DNA from: Xestospongia bergquistia
Taxonomy: Eukaryota; Porifera; Demospongiae; Haplosclerida; Petrosiidae
DNA length: 64,000 nt
NCBI GenBank assembly: GCA_963965975.1
Contig: OZ014420.1
Location: forward strand, 2,754,001 to 2,818,000
Direction: 5' to 3'
A program made the translations under genes and the position numbers. The notes beneath the pieces were generated by a model. It did no database searches, had not been told where the DNA came from, and saw only the letters and a list, made by a program, of their open reading frames with translations. Positions 60,101 to 64,000 of this stretch are shown here, in pieces (positions within the stretch are counted from its first letter, which is position 1; each line of letters opens with the position of its first letter).

Positions 60101-63100
60101 TGAGCAGTTTACTTTGTACACGTCTCTTAATAGTCTAAACCTACTAAAGTCGTTAATTTAGAGACTTTAGTGAGCTAATGCAAACTAACTTACTAAACAG
60201 TTAATAGCTGTTTATTTATTTAGTGCCATAAAGTCCTTTAGACTGAGCAGTTTACTTTATAAACTTCTCTCAATAGTCTAAACCTTCCAAAGTCTTTAAC
60301 TTAAAGACTTTAGAGAGTTATTGCTAACTAACTTACTAAACTGTTAATAGCTGTTTATTTAGTTAGTGCCATAAAGTCCTTTCGTCTGAGCAGTTTACTT
60401 TATAAACTTCTCTCAATAGTCTAAACCTTCTAAAGTCTTTAACATAAAGACTTTAGAGCGTTAATGCAAACTAACTTACTAAGCTGTTAATAGCTGTTTA
60501 TTTAGTTAGTGCAATAAAGTGCTTTAGACTGAGCAGTTTACTTTATAAACTTCTCTCAATAATCTAAAGCTTCTAAAGTCTTCAACTTAAAGACTTTAGA
60601 GCGTTAATGCAAAGTAACTTACTAAACTGTTAATAGCTGTTTTTTTAGTTACTGCCATAAAGTCCTTTAGACGGAGCAGTTTACTTTATAAACTTCTCTA
60701 AACAGTCTAAACCTTCTAAAGTCTTTAACTCAAAGACTTTACAGAGATAATGCAAACTAACTTACTAAACTGTTAGTAGCTGTTTATTTAGTTAGTGCCA
60801 TAAAGCCCTTTAGACTCTGCAGTTTACTTTATAAACTTCTCTCAATAGTCTAAACCTTCTAAAGACTTCAACTTAAAGACTTTAGAGCGTTAATGCAAAC
60901 TAACTTACTAAACTGTTAATAGCTGTTTATTTAGTTAGTGCCATAAGGTCCTTTAGACTGAGCAGTTTACTTTATAAACATCTCTCAATAGTCTAAATCT
61001 GCTAAAGTCTTTACCTTAAAGACTTTAGAGCGTTAATGCAAACTAACTTACTAAACTGTTAATAACTGTTTATTTTGTTAGTGCTATAAAGTCCTTTAGA
61101 CTGAGCAGTTTATTTTATAAACTTCTCTCAATAGTCTAAACCTTCTAAAGTCTTTAACTTAAAGACTTTAGAGCGTTAATGCAAAGTAACTTACTAAACT
61201 GTTAATAGCTGTTTATTTAGTTAGTGCCATAAAGTCCTTTAGACTGAGCAGTTTACTTTATAAACTTCTCTCAATAGTCTAAACCTTCTAAAGTCTTTAA
61301 TTTAAAGACCTTAGAGAGTTAATGCAAACTAACTTACTAAACTGTTAATAGCTGTTTATTTAGTTAGTGCCATAAAGTCCTTTAGACTGAGCAGTTTACT
61401 TTATAAACTTCTCTCAATAGTCTAAACCTTCTAAAGTCTTTAACTTAAAGACTTTAGAGCGTTAATGCAAACTAACTTACTAAACTGTTAATAGCTGTTT
61501 ATTAAGTTAGTGCCATAAAGTCCTTTAGAGTGAGCAGTTTACTTTATAAACTGCTCTGAGTAGTCTAAATCTACTAAAGTCTTTAACTAAAAGACTTTAG
61601 AGCGTTAATGCAAAGTAACTTACTAAACTGTTAATAGCTGTTTGTTTAGTTAGTGGCATAAAGTCCCTCAGACTGAGCAGTTTACTTTATAAACTTCTCT
61701 CAGTAGTCTAAATCTTCTAAAGTCTTTAACTAAAAGACTTTAGAGCGTTAATGCAAACTAACTTACTAAACTGTTAATAGCTGTTTATTTAGTTAGTGCC
61801 ATAAAGTCCTTTAGACTGAGCAGTTTACTTTATAAACTTCTCTCAATAGTCTAAACCTTCTAAAGTCTTTAACTTAAAGACTTTAGAGCGTTAATGCAAA
61901 CTAACTTACTAAACTGTTAATAGCTGTTGATTTAGTTAGTGCCATAAAGTCCTTTAGACTGAGCAGTTTACTTTATAAACTTCTCTCAGTAGTCTAAATC
62001 TACTAAAGTCTTTAACTAAAAGACTTTAGAGCGTTAATACAAAGTAACTTACTAAACTGTTAATAGCTGTTTATTTAGTTAGTGCCATAAAGTACTATAG
62101 ACTGAGCAGTTTACTTTATAAACTCCTCTCAATAGTCTAAACCAACTAAAGTCTTTAACTTAAAGACTTTAGAGCGTTAATGCAAAGTAACTTACTAAAC
62201 TGTTAATAGCTGTTTATTTAGTTAGTGCCATAAAGTCCTTTAGACTGAGCAGGTTACTTTATAAACTTCTCTCAATAGTCTAAACCTTCTAAAGTCTTTA
62301 ACTTAAAGACTTTAGAGCGTTAATGCAAACTAACTTACTAATCTGTTAATAGCTGTTTATTTAGTTAGTGCTATAAAGTCCTTTAGACTGAGCAGTTTAC
62401 TTTATAAACTTCTCTCAATAGTCTAAACATTCTAAAGTCTTTAACTTAAAGACTTTAGAGCGTTAATGCAAATTAACTTACTAAACTGTTAATAGCTGTT
62501 TATTTAGTTAGTGCCATAAAGTCCTTTAGACTTAGCAGTTTACTATATAAACTTCTCTCAATAGTCTAATCCTTCTAAAGTCTTTAACTTAAAGACTTTA
62601 GAGCATTAATGCAAAGTAACTTACTAAACTGTTAATAGCTGTTTATGTAGTTAACGCCATAAAGTCCTTTAGACTGAGCAGTTTACTTTATAAACTTCTC
62701 TAAACAGTCTAAACCTTCTAAAGTCTTTAACTCAAAGACTTTATAGAGATAATGCAAACTAACTTACTAAACTCTTAATAGCTCTTTATTTAGTTAGTGC
62801 CATAAAGTCCTTTAGACTGAGCAGTTTACTTTATAAACTACTCTCAATAGTCTAAATCTACTAAAGTCTTTACTTTAAAGACTTTAGAGCGTTAATGCAA
62901 ACTAACTTACTAAACTGTTAATAGCTGTTTATTTAGTTAGTGCCATAAAGTCCTTTAGACTGAGCAGTTTATTTTATAAAATTCTCTTAATAGTCTAACC
63001 CTTCTAAAGTCTTTAACATAAAGACTTTAGAGCGTTAATGCAAACTAACTTACTAAACTGTTAATAGCTTTTTATTTAGTTAGTGCTATAAAGTCCTTTA

Positions 63101-64000
63101 GACTGAGCAGTTTACTTTATAAACTTATCTCAATAGTCTAAATCTACTAAAGTCTTTCACTTAAAGACTTTAGAGCGTTAATGCAAACTAACTTACTAAA
63201 CTGTTAATAGCCGTTTATTTAGTTAGTGCCATAAAGTCCTTTAGACTGAGCAGTTTACTTTATAAACTTCTCTCAATAGTCTAAACCTTCTAAAGTCTTT
63301 AACTTAAAGACTTTAGAGCATTAATGCAAAGTAACTTACTAAACTTTTAGTAGCTGTTTATTTTGTTAGTGCCATAAAGTCCTTTAAACTGAGCAGTTTA
63401 CTTGATAAACTTCTCTCAATAGTCTAAACCTTCTAAAGTCTTTAACTCAAAAACTTTAGCGCGTTAATGCAAACTAACCTCCTAAACTGTTAATAGCTGT
63501 TTTTTTAGTTAGTGCCATAAAGTCCTTTAGACTGAGCAGTTTACTTTATAAACTTCTCTAAACAGTCTAAACCTTCTAAAGTCTTTAACTCAAAGACTTT
63601 ATAGAGTTAATGCAAACTAACTTACTAAACTGTTAATAGCTGTTTATTTAGTTAGTGCCATAAAGCCCTTTAGACTGTGCAGTTTACTTTATAAACTTCT
63701 CTCAATAGTCTAAACCTTCTAAAGACTTTACCTTAAAGACTTTAGAGCGTTAATGCAAACTAACTTACTAAACTGTTAATAGCTGTTTATTTTGTTAGTG
63801 CTATAAGGTCCTTTAGACTGAGCAGTTTACTTTATAAACTTCTCTCAATAGTCTAAACCTACTAAAGTCTTTAACTTAAAGACTTTAGAGCGTTAATGCA
63901 AACTAACGGACTAAACTGTTAATCGCTGTTTATTTAGTTAGTGCCATAAAGTCCTTTAGACTGAGCATTTTACTTTATAAACTTCTCTAAAGAGTCTAAA
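54169..64000 (+). repeat. Main satellite block, right arm, about 69 units, runs off the window
   Basis: Same 143-bp family in opposite orientation: aacttactaaactgttaata, ctgtttatttagttagtgcc, ataaagtcctttagactgag, cagtttactttataaacttc, tctcaatagtctaaacc. Divergence between units is a few percent by eye. Variants such as a unit with ttctctaaacagtctaaacc followed by tttaactcaaagac recur at about 59270, 60690, 62700 and 63550. The array is still continuing at the last base. Confidence 0.97.

Noticed and set aside
43496-64000. CRISPR-like array
   Set aside because: Units are 143 bp and vary by scattered substitutions, with no constant short repeat alternating with unique spacers. It is a eukaryotic satellite.
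1-64000. tRNA, rRNA or bacterial-type operon features
   Set aside because: No cloverleaf-like segment, rRNA signature or ribosome-binding-site spaced ORF series was seen anywhere in the window.

Overview
The window is AT-rich, gene-poor eukaryotic DNA, most likely from an invertebrate animal. The clues are very short spliceosomal introns (46-66 bp, GT...AG), piggyBac, hAT-like and Mutator-like transposon remnants, a Gypsy-like retroelement tail, and tens of kilobases of tandem repeats. The small introns, RecQ-helicase-bearing elements and repeated exon-like modules would fit a demosponge, but that is inference; nothing in the sequence fixes the species. No tRNA, rRNA, CRISPR array or bacterial operon was seen. 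No intact host gene could be supported; the recognisable coding sequence is fragmentary or decayed.

Layout. 1-357: about 2.5 units of a 143-bp satellite. 357-3955: non-repetitive AT-rich DNA with a 482-bp hAT-like MITE (8-bp target duplication) and a GC-rich foldback. 3955-24938 and 27960-29060: array A, a long irregular tandem array. Its 113-bp core is bordered by a splice-acceptor-like and a splice-donor-like signal. The array also carries copies of an exon-like module with a hydrophobic segment, four copies of a fragment of a DUF2064-type glycosyltransferase gene, and two related Mutator-like insertions, one with a RecQ-type helicase fragment. 25365-27311 (minus): a piggyBac transposase pseudogene with two in-frame TGA codons, next to a TTAA-flanked terminus at 27632. 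29290-33379: array B, about 20 copies of a 59-bp exon-like block with AG and GTAAGT borders, interrupted by two 0.5-kb Mutator-like elements and flanked by inverted copies of a 37-bp sequence.

33480-41095: decayed coding DNA. It holds a Gypsy-like polyprotein tail followed by a polypurine tract and LTR-like start (present twice), a degenerate CCCTAAA-like patch, a permuted papain-like amidase pseudogene, a second piggyBac relic, and small unassigned ORFs.

41096-64000: almost entirely the 143-bp satellite. A diverged subfamily (41096-43020) is followed by one inverted unit, a 0.3-kb dispersed repeat and a 10.7-kb block in one orientation. At position 54168 the array switches strand, and at least 9.8 kb continue in the opposite orientation to the window end. 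Higher-order repeats of 5, 6 and about 30 units are visible.

The strongest unexplained signals are the two arrays of exon-like units with conserved splice-site-like borders, the capture and amplification of a host gene fragment inside array A, and the satellite strand switch placed exactly on the internal palindrome of the repeat unit.
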